A stretch of 64,000 nt of DNA from Aquabacterium sp. (GCF_016234775.1 NZ_JACRAH010000003.1:1-64000), one strand, 5' to 3'. Numbered from the stretch's first letter, positions 1 to 10,251 are shown. Translations and numbers: made by a program. Notes: generated by a model from the sequence alone, not told the origin.

Positions 1-1152
1 CCCGCGCATGCGCGCGAGTCTTGCCTCTTCGAGCAAGCCCATGACGGTGGCCGAGCGAGGGCTGGCCACCATGTCGTGCAGTGCGCCTGAGTACAAGGGC
101 GTGCCCTTGCGCACAGGCTTCAAGAAGATGTCTTCGGCCAGTTCGACCATGCCAGGCATGACGGCCGAACCGCCTGTCAGCACGATGCCGGAAGACAGCA
201 ACTCTTCATATCCAGACTCGCGGATCACCTGATGGACCAGCGAGAAAATTTCTTCAACGCGAGGCTCGATCACGCCGGCCAGAGCCTGACGCGAGAGCAT
301 GCGTGGTGCGCGATCACCCAGGCCGGGCACTTCCACTTGTTCATTGGGATCAGCCAGCAGTTGCTTGGCCACACCGAAGTCCACCTTGATGTCTTCGGCG
401 TCCTTCGTGGGGGTGCGCAAGGCCATCGCGATGTCGCTGGTGATGAGGTCACCGGCAATCGGGATCACGGCGGTGTGGCGCACAGCGCCATCGGTGAAGA
501 TGGAGACGTCTGTCGTGCCAGCGCCGATATCGACCATGGCCACACCGAGCGACTTCTCGTCTTCGGTGAGCACGGCTGCAGAAGAAGCAGAGGGATTGAG
601 GACCAGCTGTTCGGCCTCCAAGCCGCAGCGACGAACACACTTGACGATGTTTTCAGCAGCGCTCTGGGCCCCGGTCACGATGTGCACCTTGACCTCGAGG
701 CGACCGCCAGACATGCCGATTGGCTCTTTGACCTCATGGCCGTCAATGATGAACTCTTGGGGCTCAACAAGCAATAGGCGTTGATCATTAGGGATGTTGA
801 TCGCCTTCGCTGTTTCCACCACACGTTGCACGTCGATGGGGGCCACTTCCTTGTCTCGCACGATGACCATGCCCGTGCTGTTCTGCCCTCGGATGTGGCT
901 ACCGGTGATGCCCGTCCACACACGACTGATCTTGCAATCGGCCATCAGCTCGGCCTCTTTCAAGGCTTGTTGAATGGACTGCACGGTGGCGTCGATGTTG
1001 ACGACCACGCCACGCTTGAGGCCGTGGCTTGGCGCCACGCCCAGACCTGCCAGCCGCAGGTCTCCACCGGGCATGACTTCGGCCACGACCGCCATCACTT
1101 TGGCGGTGCCGATGTCCAGCCCGACGACCAGATCCTTGTATTCCTTGGCCAT
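1..1152 (-). CDS. ftsA: Cell division protein FtsA (3' end outside window)
   Basis: Actin-like ATPase that tethers FtsZ rings to the inner membrane and recruits late divisome proteins. The ATG at 1152 opens a frame running uninterrupted to the left edge (384 codons). FtsA is usually about 410-430 residues, so the C-terminal membrane-targeting helix is probably off the window. The N-terminus reads MAKEYKDLVVGLDIGTAKV (phosphate-1 motif DIGT), and VDIGAGTTD, a phosphate-2-like motif, lies near residue 200. It lies 13 bp after ftsQ in the dcw order. Identification is by motifs plus synteny and is secure; the missing 3' end is the only limitation. Confidence 0.96.
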   Translation of the reverse strand, partial: MAKEYKDLVVGLDIGTAKVMAVVAEVMPGGDLRLAGLGVAPSHGLKRGVVVNIDATVQSIQQALKEAELMADCKISRVWTGITGSHIRGQNSTGMVIVRDKEVAPIDVQRVVETAKAINIPNDQRLLLVEPQEFIIDGHEVKEPIGMSGGRLEVKVHIVTGAQSAAENIVKCVRRCGLEAEQLVLNPSASSAAVLTEDEKSLGVAMVDIGAGTTDVSIFTDGAVRHTAVIPIAGDLITSDIAMALRTPTKDAEDIKVDFGVAKQLLADPNEQVEVPGLGDRAPRMLSRQALAGVIEPRVEEIFSLVHQVIRESGYEELLSSGIVLTGGSAVMPGMVELAEDIFLKPVRKGTPLYSGALHDMVASPRSATVMGLLEEARLARMRG

Positions 1153-1165
1153 GGTGTGTGTGGAT

Positions 1166-2062
1166 TTATCTGGTTGAAGACGAAGGTTTGTTGCTGGCCG
1201 GCGAGCCATGGGCAGGCACCGGTTTCGCAACGGCGGGTTTCTTGATCACAGGGGGCTTCTGGCCTTCCTGCAAGGTGGTCAGGCCGCGCAGCTTGACCGC
1301 GTAGCCTTCCGGATAACGCAAGTCGGCATGAGCCAGCGGTGCCGGGTATTGGTGCTTGAGTTCAGGCAGCGTGCGCACGAAGCGTTCGGTGCGCGCCACG
1401 ACTTCTTCCAGGCTGCCACGCCCGAGTTCGATCGTGGCGTCGTTGTCCATCTCGACGCTCCAGGAGCCGCGCTCGGTGAGCTTGAGCGTGTCGATCTCAC
1501 CCAGCGAGCTCATCACGGGTTGCAGGCGGTGCAGCATGTCGAGCATGGCCTTGGCCTCACCAGCGGTTGGGTTAGGCGGGGCTTCCAGCGTGGGCAGGTG
1601 CTCGTCTTCCACATCGCCCAGGTTGGCATCGAACACTTCGCCGTAGCTGTTGACCAACTGGTCTTCACGGTCTTCGTGATGCCAGTAAGCGGCAGGGCGA
1701 TGCTCTTCCAACACCACACGCAACTCGTTGGGCCACACGCGGCGCACAACAGCTTTGCGCACCCAGGGCACGGACTCGAAGATCTCGCGGCTGCGGTTGA
1801 GGTTGGCGTTGAAAAAGCCGCCATGCATGCGCGGCACGATGTTGGCGCGCACGGTGGCCACGTTGTTGCGCTGCAGGTCGCCCTCCAACTGCACCTTCTG
1901 CAGATTGAAGTAAGGCAGGCGCGTCAGCTTGGTGATGCCGGCAGCCAGCAACAGCCCGATCGCCACCACCAGCAAGGCGGAGGCGGCAGCGTTCATCCAG
2001 AGGACGTCTTGCGGCGTCTCTTGCGGTGCGCTGTAGCTGTTGAGGGCGGCGGCGGCCTGCAT
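1166..2062 (-). CDS. ftsQ: Cell division protein FtsQ
   Basis: Bitopic divisome protein that links cytoplasmic and periplasmic division proteins. The 298-residue product has a short cytoplasmic tail and one membrane segment (about residues 22-46). A POTRA domain follows (about 52-120, beginning YFNLQKVQLEGDL and including VPWVRKAVVRRVWPNELRV), then the FtsQ beta domain. The last 30 residues are a Lys/Pro/Ala/Ser-rich tail that looks disordered and is not part of the core fold. It lies between ddl (36 bp upstream) and ftsA, the standard order. Confidence 0.95.
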   Translation of the reverse strand: MQAAAALNSYSAPQETPQDVLWMNAAASALLVVAIGLLLAAGITKLTRLPYFNLQKVQLEGDLQRNNVATVRANIVPRMHGGFFNANLNRSREIFESVPWVRKAVVRRVWPNELRVVLEEHRPAAYWHHEDREDQLVNSYGEVFDANLGDVEDEHLPTLEAPPNPTAGEAKAMLDMLHRLQPVMSSLGEIDTLKLTERGSWSVEMDNDATIELGRGSLEEVVARTERFVRTLPELKHQYPAPLAHADLRYPEGYAVKLRGLTTLQEGQKPPVIKKPAVAKPVPAHGSPASNKPSSSTR

Positions 2063-2097
2063 GGCGATGTGGGCGGCTTTCTGTCTGTTGTGATCGA

Positions 2098-3069
2098 TTA
2101 GCGGACGCTGTCCAGGCTGGCCGAAGCCAGGAGGTGGACGCAGAGTTGTTCATAGCTCAAACCCGCCACCTTGGCGGACATGGGCACGAGCGAGTGGCCG
2201 GTCATGCCCGGCGAGGTGTTGATCTCCAGCAGGAAAGGCTGGCGGTCTGACTTGCGGATCATCACGTCTGCACGGGCCCAGCCCCGGCACCCCAGGGTCT
2301 TGAAGGCGCGGACGACTTCGCGCTGGATCTCGGCTTCCTCGTCGGCATCCAGACCACTCGGGCACAGGTAGCGCACCGTGTCGGTGAAGTACTTGTTCTG
2401 GTAGTCGTAGTTGCCGTCCGGCGCCTGTATGCGGATGATGGGCAAGGCCTTGGCTTCGCCGTCCACGATCAGGACCGGGCAGGTGCTTTCGTCACCATCG
2501 ATGAACTGCTCGCACAGCACTTCAGGATCGTGCTGGGCGGCAGCGGCATAAGCCGCTGCGCACTGGCTGGCGTCCGTCACCTTGGTCAGCCCAATCGAAG
2601 ATCCTTCGCGCGCAGGCTTGACGATCATCGGAGCACCCAAGGCGGTCAAGGCATGTACACACTCTTCGACGCTCGACACCATGCGCCACTCGGGTGTGGG
2701 CAAGCCTTCGAAACGCCAGATGCGCTTGGTCATGATCTTGTCCATGGCGATGCTGGATGCCATCACGCCGGAGCCGGTGTAGGGAATCTTGAGCAGCTCC
2801 AGCGCACCTTGCACGGTGCCATCTTCACCACCACGGCCATGCAGAGCGATGAAGCAGCGGTCCACCCCTTCGGCCTTGAGCTCCTGCAAGTTACGCTCGG
2901 CAGGGTCAAAGGCAAAGGCATTCACGCCTTGAGATTGCAAGGCCTGGAGCACGCCCGAGCCCGACATGATGGACACATCACGCTCGGCCGAGGTGCCACC
3001 GAACAGCACGGCCACCTTGCCCAGGCTGGCCGGATCGATACCGGGAGGTTGAAGGGACATCATGTTCAT
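2098..3069 (-). CDS. ddl: D-alanine--D-alanine ligase
   Basis: ATP-grasp ligase making D-Ala-D-Ala, the substrate of MurF. The motifs [21 protein letters not shown] and [15 protein letters not shown] are all present, and the product is 323 residues from this start. An upstream in-frame ATG at 3108 would overlap murC by 38 bp. The ATG at 3069 is preferred because it follows the murC stop directly (TGATATG) and has a GGAGG about 11 nt upstream. A further ATG at 3063 is possible. Translation is probably coupled to murC. Confidence 0.95.
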   Translation of the reverse strand: MNMMSLQPPGIDPASLGKVAVLFGGTSAERDVSIMSGSGVLQALQSQGVNAFAFDPAERNLQELKAEGVDRCFIALHGRGGEDGTVQGALELLKIPYTGSGVMASSIAMDKIMTKRIWRFEGLPTPEWRMVSSVEECVHALTALGAPMIVKPAREGSSIGLTKVTDASQCAAAYAAAAQHDPEVLCEQFIDGDESTCPVLIVDGEAKALPIIRIQAPDGNYDYQNKYFTDTVRYLCPSGLDADEEAEIQREVVRAFKTLGCRGWARADVMIRKSDRQPFLLEINTSPGMTGHSLVPMSAKVAGLSYEQLCVHLLASASLDSVR

Positions 3070-3070
3070 A

Positions 3071-4585
3071 TCAATTGCTCCCTCCGCCGCGCACATCGGT
3101 ATCACCAAGCGGACGCCGCAGATCCGGCTTTGCCGGGCTGCTGGCGGCGCCCCCTTGAGGGGGAGCGCCGAAGGCGCTTCGGGGGTGGTTCAAAATTTCT
3201 GCCGTCTTGCCGGCCACGGTGCCGATTGAACCGGCGCCCATGCAGATCACCACGTCGCCACCACGGGCGTTGCTGGCAATCGCTTGCGGCAACTCGGCCA
3301 CCTCGTCCACGAAAATCGGTTCCACCTTGCCGGCCACACGCACGGCACGGGTCAGGGCGCGGCCGTCGGCCGCCACGATGGGGGCTTCGCCTGCGGCATA
3401 CACCTCGGTCAGCAACACGGCATCGGCCGTACCCAGCACCTTGACGAAGTCTTCAAAGCAATCGCGGGTGCGGGTGTAGCGGTGCGGCTGGAAAGCCAGT
3501 ACCAGACGTTGGCCAGGGAAGGCACCACGCGCGGCGCTGATGACGGCGGCCATCTCGACAGGGTGATGACCGTAGTCGTCGATCAGCGTGGCCTGACCGC
3601 CGTCTGCGGTCTTGAATTCGCCATGGCGCTGGAAGCGGCGGCCCACACCCGTGAACTCGCCCAGCGCCTTGATGATGGGCTCGTCAGGCAACTCGATTTC
3701 GGTGGCCACGGCGATCGCCGCCAGGGCGTTGAGCACGTTGTGCACGCCAGGCAGGTTCAGGGTGACGGTGATGTCAGGCATGACCACACCATTGCGGCGC
3801 TGCACCACAAAGCGCATCTGGCCGCCCGCCAGGGCTTCCACGTTCACCGCGCGCACCTGCGCATCCTCGCCAAAGCCGTAGCTGATGACGGGGCGCGAGA
3901 TGAACGGGATGATGGAGCGCACGCCCGGGTCATCGGCGCACAGGATGGCCGAGCCGTAGAAAGGCATGCGGTGCAGGAAATCCACGAAGGCCTGCTTGAG
4001 CTTGGCGAAGTCGTGGCCGTAGGTGTCCATGTGGTCGGCGTCGATGTTCGTGACAACCGACAACACAGGCAGCAGGTTCAGGAAGGACGCGTCCGACTCG
4101 TCGGCCTCAACCACGATGTACTCGCCCTTGCCCAGTGCCGAGTTGGCGCCCGCGCTGTTGAGCTTGCCGCCGATCACGAAGGTCGGGTCCACGCCGGCTT
4201 CTGCCAGGATGGAGGTCACCAGCGACGTGGTCGTGGTCTTGCCGTGCGTGCCGGCAATGGCGATGCCCTTGCGCAGGCGCATCAGCTCGGCCAGCATGAC
4301 CGCACGAGGCACCACCGGGATGCGTTTGGCACGCGCCGCGATGACCTCGGGGTTGTCGCCCTTCACGGCCGTAGAGGTGACCACCGCTTCGGCTCCCTCG
4401 ATGTGCGCGGCGTCATGCCCAACATGGACATGGATGCCCAGCGACGCCAGGCGACGCGAGGTGGCGCTGTCAGACTGGTCTGAGCCGGAGACGGTGTAGC
4501 CCAGGTTGTGGAGGATCTCGGCGATCCCGCTCATGCCTGCACCACCGATGCCGACGAAGTGGATGTGTTTGACGGCGTGCTTCAT
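3071..4585 (-). CDS. murC: UDP-N-acetylmuramate--L-alanine ligase MurC with repeat-derived tail
   Basis: First amino-acid-adding enzyme of the muropeptide pathway (cytoplasmic, ATP-dependent). It has the Rossmann start [12 protein letters not shown], the P-loop GTHGKTTTT with Lys116, and the late motif [11 protein letters not shown]. The family core ends near [11 protein letters not shown]. Here about 43 more residues, rich in Gly/Ala/Pro/Arg, are encoded by a palindromic intergenic-type repeat at 3112-3190. The start overlaps the murG stop as ATGA (4 bp). The tail is probably non-catalytic. Confidence 0.96.
   Translation of the reverse strand: MKHAVKHIHFVGIGGAGMSGIAEILHNLGYTVSGSDQSDSATSRRLASLGIHVHVGHDAAHIEGAEAVVTSTAVKGDNPEVIAARAKRIPVVPRAVMLAELMRLRKGIAIAGTHGKTTTTSLVTSILAEAGVDPTFVIGGKLNSAGANSALGKGEYIVVEADESDASFLNLLPVLSVVTNIDADHMDTYGHDFAKLKQAFVDFLHRMPFYGSAILCADDPGVRSIIPFISRPVISYGFGEDAQVRAVNVEALAGGQMRFVVQRRNGVVMPDITVTLNLPGVHNVLNALAAIAVATEIELPDEPIIKALGEFTGVGRRFQRHGEFKTADGGQATLIDDYGHHPVEMAAVISAARGAFPGQRLVLAFQPHRYTRTRDCFEDFVKVLGTADAVLLTEVYAAGEAPIVAADGRALTRAVRVAGKVEPIFVDEVAELPQAIASNARGGDVVICMGAGSIGTVAGKTAEILNHPRSAFGAPPQGGAASSPAKPDLRRPLGDTDVRGGGSN
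3112..3190. repeat. Palindromic GC-rich repeat inside the murC 3' end
   Basis: Contains consecutive perfect hairpins, including CCCCC-TTGA-GGGGG and AGCGCC-GAA-GGCGCT, a layout seen in intergenic palindromic repeats of Burkholderiales. Here it is read in frame as the last residues of MurC instead of lying between genes. Other copies elsewhere in the genome cannot be checked from this window. A related but different hairpin block lies at 5720-5775. Confidence 0.6.
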
Positions 4586-5691
4586 GGGGACGCCTTTGCT
4601 TTGGTTTGAGGTTTCACGTTTTGCTCGATGGCGTCGGCCACAGCGGCAGCCGATTGCAGACGGGCCAGACCGCGGGCCTTGATGGCCATCGCAGCCAGGC
4701 CGGTGCGGTTGAGCGACTGGATCAGCTCGGCCAGCTTGGCGGGATTGAGTTCAGCTTGCGGCAGGTGAATGGCCGCGCCGTTGTCGGCCATGTACTGGGC
4801 GTTGTCACGCTGGTGGGCCGTGGTCGACACCACCAGCGGCACCAGGATGCTGGGCACGCCAGCAGCGCACAACTCGCTCACGGTGATGGCACCTGCGCGA
4901 CCGATGATCACGTCGCACTCGGCCAGGCGCTGCGGCATGTTGTTGATGAAGGGCAGGACTTCGGCGTCCTTGCCGGGTGTCAGACCAGCCTTGGCGTAGT
5001 CGGCCTTGACGGTTTCGAAGTTGGCCATGCCGGTCTGGTGCGTGATCAGCGGGCGCTGCTCGGGTGGGAGCATGGCCAGCGCGGCAGGCACGGCATCATT
5101 GAGGGACTTGGCGCCCAGGCTGCCACCCACGATCAACACGCGCAGCGGGCCACTGCGGTTGGCAAAGCGCTCGCTCGGGTGGGCGATGGCTTCGATGTCG
5201 GCTCGCACGGGGTTGCCGGTCACACGGGCCACCTTGTGTTGCGCAGCGGGGCCGTCAAAGCCACAGGCCAGCACATCAGCGATGGGCAACAAGGCGCGGT
5301 TGCTGAGCAACATGGCCGCGTCGGCATTGACCAGCACCAGGGGCAGGCCACGTGCCACGCCCATCAGGCCACCAGGGAAGCACACATAACCGCCCATGCC
5401 CAGCACGGCATCGGCCTGGCGGGTCTTCAGGATCTTGAAGCAGTCGGCAAAGGCTTTGAGCAGGCGCACGCCACCAAACAGCGTGTCCTTCATGTTCTTG
5501 CCGCGCAGGCCGTTGAAGGCGATCGCATCCATGGGGATGCCGGTGGGCGGCACCAGGCGGTTTTCCATGCCACCGGTTGTGCCCAGCCAGCTCACGGTCC
5601 AGCCGCGGCGCTTCATTTCATCGGCCACGGCCAGGCCGGGCATGATGTGACCGCCGGTACCGGCAGCCATGATGACGAGGTGACGCGTCAT
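4582..5691 (-). CDS. murG: UDP-N-acetylglucosamine--lipid I GlcNAc transferase MurG
   Basis: Peripheral membrane GT-B glycosyltransferase converting lipid I to lipid II on the inner face of the membrane. The N-terminus has the Gly-rich lipid-binding loop [13 protein letters not shown]. The donor-site region [23 protein letters not shown] is recognisable as two halves, [12 protein letters not shown] and GVPSILVPL. At 369 residues it is of normal length. The start ATG at 5691 overlaps the stop of a 32-codon ORF (ATGA), and its own end overlaps murC in the same way. Confidence 0.97.
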   Translation of the reverse strand: MTRHLVIMAAGTGGHIMPGLAVADEMKRRGWTVSWLGTTGGMENRLVPPTGIPMDAIAFNGLRGKNMKDTLFGGVRLLKAFADCFKILKTRQADAVLGMGGYVCFPGGLMGVARGLPLVLVNADAAMLLSNRALLPIADVLACGFDGPAAQHKVARVTGNPVRADIEAIAHPSERFANRSGPLRVLIVGGSLGAKSLNDAVPAALAMLPPEQRPLITHQTGMANFETVKADYAKAGLTPGKDAEVLPFINNMPQRLAECDVIIGRAGAITVSELCAAGVPSILVPLVVSTTAHQRDNAQYMADNGAAIHLPQAELNPAKLAELIQSLNRTGLAAMAIKARGLARLQSAAAVADAIEQNVKPQTKAKASP

Positions 5692-5786
5692 GACTGCCCC
5701 TCGTGCGCGGCGTACCGCACCCGATCCCCCGAGGGGATCAAGCCCGGCTTGGGGCGGCCCGGCGCTCGGGCTTGCTGCGCGATCAT
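5688..5786 (-). CDS. 32-residue ORF coupled to murG
   Basis: Unrecognised mini-ORF beginning [15 protein letters not shown], rich in Arg, Pro and Gly. Its ATG (5786) overlaps the stop of the 53-codon ORF upstream (ATGA), and its own TGA overlaps the murG ATG (ATGA). The start has a strong GGAGG six to seven bases upstream. The middle of the ORF is hairpin repeat (5723-5750), so the peptide may have no function. Translating it would carry ribosomes to murG, which has no obvious ribosome site of its own in this stretch. Whether it is expressed is inference. Confidence 0.35.
   Translation of the reverse strand: MIAQQARAPGRPKPGLIPSGDRVRYAAHEGQS
5720..5775. repeat. Hairpin-rich repeat between ftsW and murG
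   Basis: Perfect inverted repeats GATCCCC-CGA-GGGGATC (5723-5739) and AAGCC-C-GGCTT (5740-5750), with a further CGGGCTT that can pair with the AAGCCCG. It resembles in style the repeat within murC, and it is contained in the 32-codon ORF. Confidence 0.5.
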
Positions 5787-5818
5787 GCTCGACCTCCTCT
5801 CATGAGTTGGCGGTTTTG
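5780..5818. repeat. Direct repeat copy B of the ftsW 3' end
   Basis: A 39-bp segment matching 5938-5976 at 31 of 39 positions, exactly 158 bp away. On the minus strand both copies encode [10 protein letters not shown]-stop, and both embed a GGAGG and an ATGA start/stop overlap. Copy A is the true end of ftsW; copy B is the end of the 53-codon ORF. Confidence 0.7.
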
Positions 5819-5944
5819 GCTCCGGCACGTGCGCGCCGCGCACTTCACATCGCAGGGCGATGTGAGCCTGCACCGGAATCGCCCACCATTGCGCTCAACG
5901 CGCAATGTGGCGATGCCGCCGTGGAACGTCGTCACCGCCATCAT
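5783..5944 (-). CDS. 53-residue ORF ending in a copy of the FtsW C-terminus
   Basis: Starts [10 protein letters not shown] at an ATG overlapping the ftsW stop (ATGA), and ends [12 protein letters not shown]. The last ten residues equal the last ten of FtsW, followed by the same ATGA junction to the next ORF. The frame passes through three perfect hairpins (5829-5843, 5845-5865, 5887-5907). It contains four Cys but no recognisable domain. It could be a decayed duplication that happens to stay open or a real coupling peptide; the exact stop/start overlaps at both ends favour translation. Confidence 0.35.
   Translation of the reverse strand: MMAVTTFHGGIATLRVERNGGRFRCRLTSPCDVKCAARTCRSQNRQLMRGGRA
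5829..5907. repeat. Three consecutive perfect hairpins between ftsW and murG
   Basis: GTGCGCG-C-CGCGCAC (5829-5843), TCACATCGC-AGG-GCGATGTGA (5845-5865) and CATTGCGC-TCAAC-GCGCAATG (5887-5907). All arms are perfect. They lie between the two direct-repeat copies and could slow or stabilise the message inside the dcw transcript. No T-run follows any of them, so they are not intrinsic terminators. Confidence 0.7.
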
Positions 5945-7230
5945 GCGCGGCCTCCGCGCATGAGTTGGCGATTCTCAATGTCCACACGCAGGCAGATGGC
6001 CAGCGCAATGCAGTTGAGCATCACGCCCGAACCGCCGAAACTCATCAAAGGCAAGGTCAGCCCCTTGGTGGGCAGCACGCCCAGATTCACGCCCATGTTG
6101 ATGAAGGCCTGACCACCCATCCACACCGCCACGCCTTGCGCGACCAGACCGGCAAACACACGGTCCAGCGCGATGGCCTGGCGGCCGATGTTGAACAGGC
6201 GCACCACCAGCCAGAAGAAGGCCATGATCACGATGGCCACACCGATGAAGCCCAGTTCTTCGCCGATCACGGCCAGCAGGAAGTCGGTGTGGGCTTCGGG
6301 CAGGTAGTGCAGCTTTTCCAGGCTGGAGCCCAGGCCTTCGCCAAAGATTTCGCCACGGCCAAAGGCGATCAGCGAGTGCGTCAGCTGGTAGGCCTTGCCC
6401 AGGGCGTTCTTTTCCGACCAGGGATCGAGGTACGCGAAGATTCGTTCACGGCGCCATGGGCTGAGCGACACCATCAAGGTGAAGGCGCCCAGCAGCACGG
6501 CCGTGATCAGGAAGAACATGCGGCCGTTCACGCCACCCAGGAAAAGGATGGCCATGGCGATGGTCGCGATCACCATGAAGGCGCCCATGTCGGGCTCGGC
6601 CAGCAGCAACAGGCCCACCACACCCACCGCCACGGCCATCGGCGCCACGGCGCGGAAGAAGTGCTCCTTCACGTCCATCTTGCGGACCATGTAGTCGGCC
6701 GCGTACAGCGTGATGGCCAGCTTGGCCAACTCGGACGGCTGGAAGTTCATGATGCCCAGCGGCAACCAGCGCCGCGCGCCGTACACCACCTTGCCCACGT
6801 GCGGGATCAGCACCAGGATCAGCAGGATCAGTGAGACCACAAACAGCCAGGGCGCCATCTTTTCCCAGGTGGCCATCGGAATCTGTGTGACCACGGCCGC
6901 GACACAGACCGCGATGATGATGGACACCAGGTGGCGGGTGAAAAAGTAGGTCGGCGTGTAATTGGCAAAGCGTGGGCTGTCCGGCAAGGCGATGGTGGCC
7001 GAGTAGACCATCACCAGCCCCATGCACAGCAAGGCAACCGTCAACCACACCAGAGGCTGGTCAAACCCCATGACCCTGGAGGGCTGCGAGGATGTGACGT
7101 TGACGAAGTCGCGCACAGGCAGCGGGCCGTTGGCATCGCCATCGCCGCGCTGGCCCAACAGACCACGCAGCTTGCCGATCAGGCTCAAGCCTGTAGCTGA
7201 AACTTTTGCTTGAACGGTAGCGTCGCTCAT
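5941..7230 (-). CDS. ftsW: Lipid II polymerase FtsW (SEDS family)
   Basis: Ten-helix SEDS-family septal peptidoglycan glycosyltransferase that partners with FtsI. The 429 residues include multiple hydrophobic segments and the SEDS loop [20 protein letters not shown] cytoplasmic N-terminal stretch of about 50 residues precedes the first helix. The start overlaps the murD stop (ATGA at 7227-7230). The C-terminal peptide [10 protein letters not shown] is duplicated downstream in a small ORF. Confidence 0.97.
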   Translation of the reverse strand: MSDATVQAKVSATGLSLIGKLRGLLGQRGDGDANGPLPVRDFVNVTSSQPSRVMGFDQPLVWLTVALLCMGLVMVYSATIALPDSPRFANYTPTYFFTRHLVSIIIAVCVAAVVTQIPMATWEKMAPWLFVVSLILLILVLIPHVGKVVYGARRWLPLGIMNFQPSELAKLAITLYAADYMVRKMDVKEHFFRAVAPMAVAVGVVGLLLLAEPDMGAFMVIATIAMAILFLGGVNGRMFFLITAVLLGAFTLMVSLSPWRRERIFAYLDPWSEKNALGKAYQLTHSLIAFGRGEIFGEGLGSSLEKLHYLPEAHTDFLLAVIGEELGFIGVAIVIMAFFWLVVRLFNIGRQAIALDRVFAGLVAQGVAVWMGGQAFINMGVNLGVLPTKGLTLPLMSFGGSGVMLNCIALAICLRVDIENRQLMRGGRA

Positions 7231-9047
7231 GCGATGTCTCCTCGTTCATGGATCAACTCCTGCACGGTGTTGACGAACACCTCGGCGCGGTGGCCGTAGT
7301 TGCGGAACATGTCCAGGCTGGCGCACGCCGGGCTCAACAACACGGCATCACCTTGCTGCGCCTGCTCGAAGCACCAGCGGGTCGCAGCTTCCAGGCTGTC
7401 ATGGCGCTGCATGGGCAGCTTGTCGCCGCCGGGTGTCAGCACATCGGCCAGTGATGCTTCAATGGCCTGCGCGTCACGACCGATCAAGGCCACGGCGCGG
7501 GCATAGCGGCCGACCGGGTCGGCCAGGGGCGCGAAGTCCTGGCCCTTGCCATCACCGCCCAGGATCACCACCAGCTTGCCACCCGACAGATCGGAGCCCA
7601 GACCTTGCAGGGCTGCCACAGTGGCCCCCACATTGGTGCCCTTGCTGTCGTCGATCGCGTCAATGCCACCCACGGTGGCGACATGCTCGACACGATGCGG
7701 CTCACCGCGGTATTCGCGCAGACCATGCAGCATTGGCGCCAGGGGGCAACCAATCGCCGTGGCCAGCGCCAAAGCGGCCAGGGCATTCGACGCGTTGTGG
7801 CGGCCGCGAATACGCAGTGCGTCAGCAGGCATCAGGCGTTGCAGCACGATCTCGACTTCTTCGCCCTTCTTGAGTTTGATCGTCGGGTCGACTTCACGGG
7901 CACGCATCAGCCAGGCCATGCCGGCTTCGGTCACCAGGCCGAAGTCGCCAGGGCGACGTGGTGCGTCCAGGCCAAAGTACACGACATCGCGGTACACGGT
8001 CTTCGCTGGGCGCCCACGCACACCGGACTTGATGACCTCGGGTGGTGGCACCATGTCCACCACGACGGGGTCATCGCGGTTGATCACCATGATGCCGTTC
8101 TTGCCGAAGATGCGGGCCTTGGCTGCCGCATACGCCGCCATGCTGCCGTGCCAGTCCAGGTGATCTTGCGTGATGTTGAGCACCACGGCCGCATCCGGCG
8201 CAAAGTTGCTCACGCCATCAAGCTGGAAGCTCGACAACTCCAGCACCCAGGCCTCGGGCAAAACTTCAAAGGTGGGCGCTGCCGGCGGCGGCGGTGCCAA
8301 TTCGATCAGGGGTGCATCCGCATCGTCTGATAGTGGCGTGACGGGCGGCTCGGCATCCTCGGGTTGGTCGACGTCTGTTGGTTCTGCCTCGGGCTGCGCC
8401 TCGTCGATGGCATCGACGTGTGAGTCCACTTCAACCGGTGTGTCCAGCACGGCATCAGCGGGTTGCGAAACCGGCTCCGGCTCGACCGCCAACACAGCAA
8501 CGTCATCACCATCAGCCTCTTCAAGCAAAGGCTGTGGCTCCTGCTCCAGCGCGATGCGCAAGGTGTCGAGCAAGGTCGGGCCGATGTTGCCAGCCAGCCC
8601 CACACGCAAGCCGGCGCGTTCGATCAGCTTGGCCGTGAGCGAGGTGGTGGTGGTCTTGCCGTTGGTGCCGGTGATGGCCACCACCTTGGGCGCATAACCC
8701 ATGTCGGTCTTGAGATCGGCCAGCGCCGTGGCGAACAGCGACAGCTCCCCGCGCACCGGAATGCCCAGTTCATCCGCCCTGGCCATCAAGGCCGACACAT
8801 CGGGGGCATTGGGCATCAGGCCGGGGCTCTTGAGCACCAGGTTGACGCCATCCAGCAAGGCCACATCCAGCCCGTGATGCAGCGTGGCGGCTGGCACATC
8901 GTTGCGCAGCGTCGCAGCCTGTGGCGGGTTGGCGCGCGTATCGGCCACACGCACCGTCGCACCGCACCGGGCGCACCAGCGCGCCATGGCCAGGCCCGAG
9001 TCACCCAGACCCAGGATCAGCACGGTGAGATCACGTAAGTAATGCAT
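7227..9047 (-). CDS. murD: UDP-N-acetylmuramoylalanine--D-glutamate ligase MurD with acidic insertion
   Basis: Adds D-Glu to UDP-MurNAc-L-Ala in the cytoplasm. It has the P-loop GTNGKTTTT with Lys131, then GLAGNIG, ELSSFQL (270-276), the [11 protein letters not shown] region and the late [20 protein letters not shown] block. Most MurD proteins have about 440-500 residues; this one has 606. About 95 residues (roughly 169-263), very rich in Asp, Glu, Pro and Ala, lie between GNIG and ELSSFQL in the central ATPase domain. The start is at 9047, and the gene overlaps ftsW by 4 bp. Confidence 0.95.
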   Translation of the reverse strand: MHYLRDLTVLILGLGDSGLAMARWCARCGATVRVADTRANPPQAATLRNDVPAATLHHGLDVALLDGVNLVLKSPGLMPNAPDVSALMARADELGIPVRGELSLFATALADLKTDMGYAPKVVAITGTNGKTTTTSLTAKLIERAGLRVGLAGNIGPTLLDTLRIALEQEPQPLLEEADGDDVAVLAVEPEPVSQPADAVLDTPVEVDSHVDAIDEAQPEAEPTDVDQPEDAEPPVTPLSDDADAPLIELAPPPPAAPTFEVLPEAWVLELSSFQLDGVSNFAPDAAVVLNITQDHLDWHGSMAAYAAAKARIFGKNGIMVINRDDPVVVDMVPPPEVIKSGVRGRPAKTVYRDVVYFGLDAPRRPGDFGLVTEAGMAWLMRAREVDPTIKLKKGEEVEIVLQRLMPADALRIRGRHNASNALAALALATAIGCPLAPMLHGLREYRGEPHRVEHVATVGGIDAIDDSKGTNVGATVAALQGLGSDLSGGKLVVILGGDGKGQDFAPLADPVGRYARAVALIGRDAQAIEASLADVLTPGGDKLPMQRHDSLEAATRWCFEQAQQGDAVLLSPACASLDMFRNYGHRAEVFVNTVQELIHERGDIA

Positions 9048-9072
9048 GGTTGGCTAGGATTCGATATCGCGA

Positions 9073-10251
9073 TCAACGCAGCTTGAGGGTGGACAGGCCC
9101 AGCAGGCACAGCAGCATGGTGATGATCCAGAAGCGGACCACGACCTGCGTCTCTTTCCAGCCGGATTTTTCGAAGTGGTGATGCAGAGGAGCCATCAGCA
9201 AAATACGACGACCTTCGCCGTATTTCTTCTTCGTATATTTGAAGTAGCTCACCTGCACCATCACTGACAAGGCTTCCAGAACAAAGACCCCGCCCATCAA
9301 GGCCAGCACGATCTCTTGCCGCACGATGACCGCGATGGTTCCCAGCGCACCGCCAAGTGCGAGGGCCCCCACGTCGCCCATGAAGACCTGGGCGGGGTAA
9401 GCGTTGAACCAGAGGAAGGCAAGCCCCGCTCCGGCAAGGGCCGCGCAGAACACCAGCAGCTCCCCTGCGCCCGGAATGTGCGGCAGCAGCAGGTACTTGG
9501 CGAACACGGCGTTGCCCGTGACATAACAGAAGATGCCCAGCGAGGCCGACACCATCACCACCGGCATGATGGCCAGGCCATCAAGGCCATCGGTGAGGTT
9601 CACGGCATTGCTGGTGCCCACGATCACGATGTAGGTCAGCACCATGAAGCCCCACACACCCAGCGGGTAGCTCATGGTCTTGAAGAAGGGCACGATCAGG
9701 TCGGCCTTGGGTGGCAGATCGTTGGAGAAGCCCGACTGGATCCAGCGGAAGAACAGCTCGATCACGCGCAGGTTGTTGGTCTCCGACACGCTGAAGGCCA
9801 GGTAGATGGCCGCAATCAGACCGACGATGGATTGCCAGAAATACTTCTCTCGCGAAGGCATGCCCTCGGGGTCCTTGAGTACCACCTTGCGCCAGTCATC
9901 GACCCAGCCAATGGCGCCAAAGCCCGTGGTCACGATCATCACGATCCACACGAAGCGGTTGGCCCAGTCGAACCACAACAAGGTGGACAAGCCAATGGCC
10001 AGCAAGATCAGCACGCCACCCATGGTGGGCGTACCACGCTTGGTCAGGTGGGTCTCCATGCCGTACTCGCGGATGGGCTGGCCAATCTTGAGCTCGGTGA
10101 GCTTGCGGATCACATAGGGGCCCAGAAACAGCCCGATCAGCAAAGCCGTCATGGCCGCCATGACCGAGCGGAAGGTCAAGTACTGGAAGACACGCAAGAA
10201 ACCCCACTCGGGGTGCAGCCCTTGAAGCCACAGCGCAAAACTAAGCAGCAT
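9073..10251 (-). CDS. mraY: Phospho-N-acetylmuramoyl-pentapeptide-transferase MraY
   Basis: Polytopic inner-membrane enzyme forming lipid I from UDP-MurNAc-pentapeptide and undecaprenyl phosphate. Family hallmarks are YLTFRSVMA near the N-terminus, [26 protein letters not shown], and the C-terminal [14 protein letters not shown]. An upstream ATG (10272) exists, but the start at 10251 matches the family N-terminus ([10 protein letters not shown]). It also has GGAGG five bases upstream, inside the end of murEF, with an overlap of 11 bp. The product is 392 residues. Confidence 0.97.
   Translation of the reverse strand: MLLSFALWLQGLHPEWGFLRVFQYLTFRSVMAAMTALLIGLFLGPYVIRKLTELKIGQPIREYGMETHLTKRGTPTMGGVLILLAIGLSTLLWFDWANRFVWIVMIVTTGFGAIGWVDDWRKVVLKDPEGMPSREKYFWQSIVGLIAAIYLAFSVSETNNLRVIELFFRWIQSGFSNDLPPKADLIVPFFKTMSYPLGVWGFMVLTYIVIVGTSNAVNLTDGLDGLAIMPVVMVSASLGIFCYVTGNAVFAKYLLLPHIPGAGELLVFCAALAGAGLAFLWFNAYPAQVFMGDVGALALGGALGTIAVIVRQEIVLALMGGVFVLEALSVMVQVSYFKYTKKKYGEGRRILLMAPLHHHFEKSGWKETQVVVRFWIITMLLCLLGLSTLKLR

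Noticed and set aside
5829-5907. Hairpin array as a CRISPR or attachment site
   Set aside because: Three different hairpins, no repeated unit with spacers, no integrase; the direct repeats are explained by an ftsW-tail duplication.
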